Shown here piece after piece: positions 63,976 through 64,000 of a stretch of 64,000 nucleotides of DNA (its first letter is position 1; each line of letters opens with the position of its first letter). Location of the stretch: NCBI RefSeq assembly GCF_000299915.1, contig NZ_AMRI01000020.1, positions 1 through 64,000 on the forward strand, given 5' to 3'. The DNA comes from Gallaecimonas xiamenensis 3-C-1. Its GTDB lineage: Bacteria; Pseudomonadota; Gammaproteobacteria; Enterobacterales; Gallaecimonadaceae. The notes beneath the pieces are model-generated. The model saw only the letters and a list, made by a program, of their open reading frames with translations. It was not told the DNA's origin and did not search any database. Made by a program: the position numbers and the translations under genes.

Positions 63976-64000
63976 TGTGCCTTGGGGCAAGGCCTTGTCC

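Overview
The window is GC-rich, densely coded chromosomal DNA from a Gram-negative gammaproteobacterium. Three conserved blocks support this: gcvA/ygdD/rlmM, hemA-prfA-prmC-sirB2-sirB1-kdsA, and lolB-ispE-prs. Outer-membrane systems (LolB, KdsA, TonB-dependent receptor, OpgG) and the FlgP/FlgT flagellar proteins of vibrio/aeromonad/alteromonad relatives point to a free-living, probably aquatic lineage. A Gallaecimonas-like organism is my guess, from memory of such gene sets, and is not proven by the sequence. I see no rRNA, tRNA, insertion sequence, prophage or CRISPR array. No gene-free gap exceeds 300 bases. Most convergent gene ends carry a perfect hairpin flanked by A and T runs.

Layout. 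1-1945: 3' part of lipA, then a divergent nickel/cobalt module (rcnA/rcnR) with two G-tract operators. 2078-4729: an alpha/beta-hydrolase resembling secreted lipase effectors with a co-transcribed unknown partner, then a small stand-alone protein with a deaminase-like zinc motif. 4862-9601: a secreted S9 peptidase, NAD-type isocitrate dehydrogenase and a DTW-domain tRNA modification enzyme. 9627-16464: a five-gene unit on the minus strand, sensor kinase, response regulator, MacA, MacB and outer-membrane factor. 16594-19451: flgH-flgP-flgT plus an unknown fourth gene. 19550-22005: TetR regulator and an MFS-acyltransferase fusion. 22153-27834: an unusual membrane regulator (winged helix, transmembrane helix, receiver-like domain), an M49 peptidase and a 951-residue orphan.

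27859-36997 is a mixed accessory stretch: VOC proteins, acetyltransferases, small membrane proteins, a three-domain lipoprotein, a divergent citrate synthase with its LysR neighbour, PsiE and two PilZ paralogues. 37025-39969 is gcvA-hydrolase-ygdD-rlmM. 40169-43483 holds a small ORF, a Nep1-like necrosis toxin and an IutA-like siderophore receptor with a Fur-like box. 43605-52640 is the conserved translation/haem/KDO block followed by lolB-ispE-prs.

52667-59446 is a hydroxamate-citrate (aerobactin-type) siderophore locus: a divergent ShiF-like exporter, a Fur-like box and iucA-iucB-iucC-iucD. The only receptor candidate in the window lies about 10 kb away at 41346-43436. The window ends with a secreted M28 peptidase, an orphan opgG and mntH.

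The most unusual items are the winged-helix/TM/receiver-like regulator (22153), the hydrolase-partner pair beside a deaminase-like protein (2078-4729), the flgH-flgP-flgT group with an unknown fourth gene (16594-19451), the Nep1-like toxin (40527), the citrate synthase with Glu at the usual catalytic Asp position (33052) and the uncharacterised 951-residue protein (24979).
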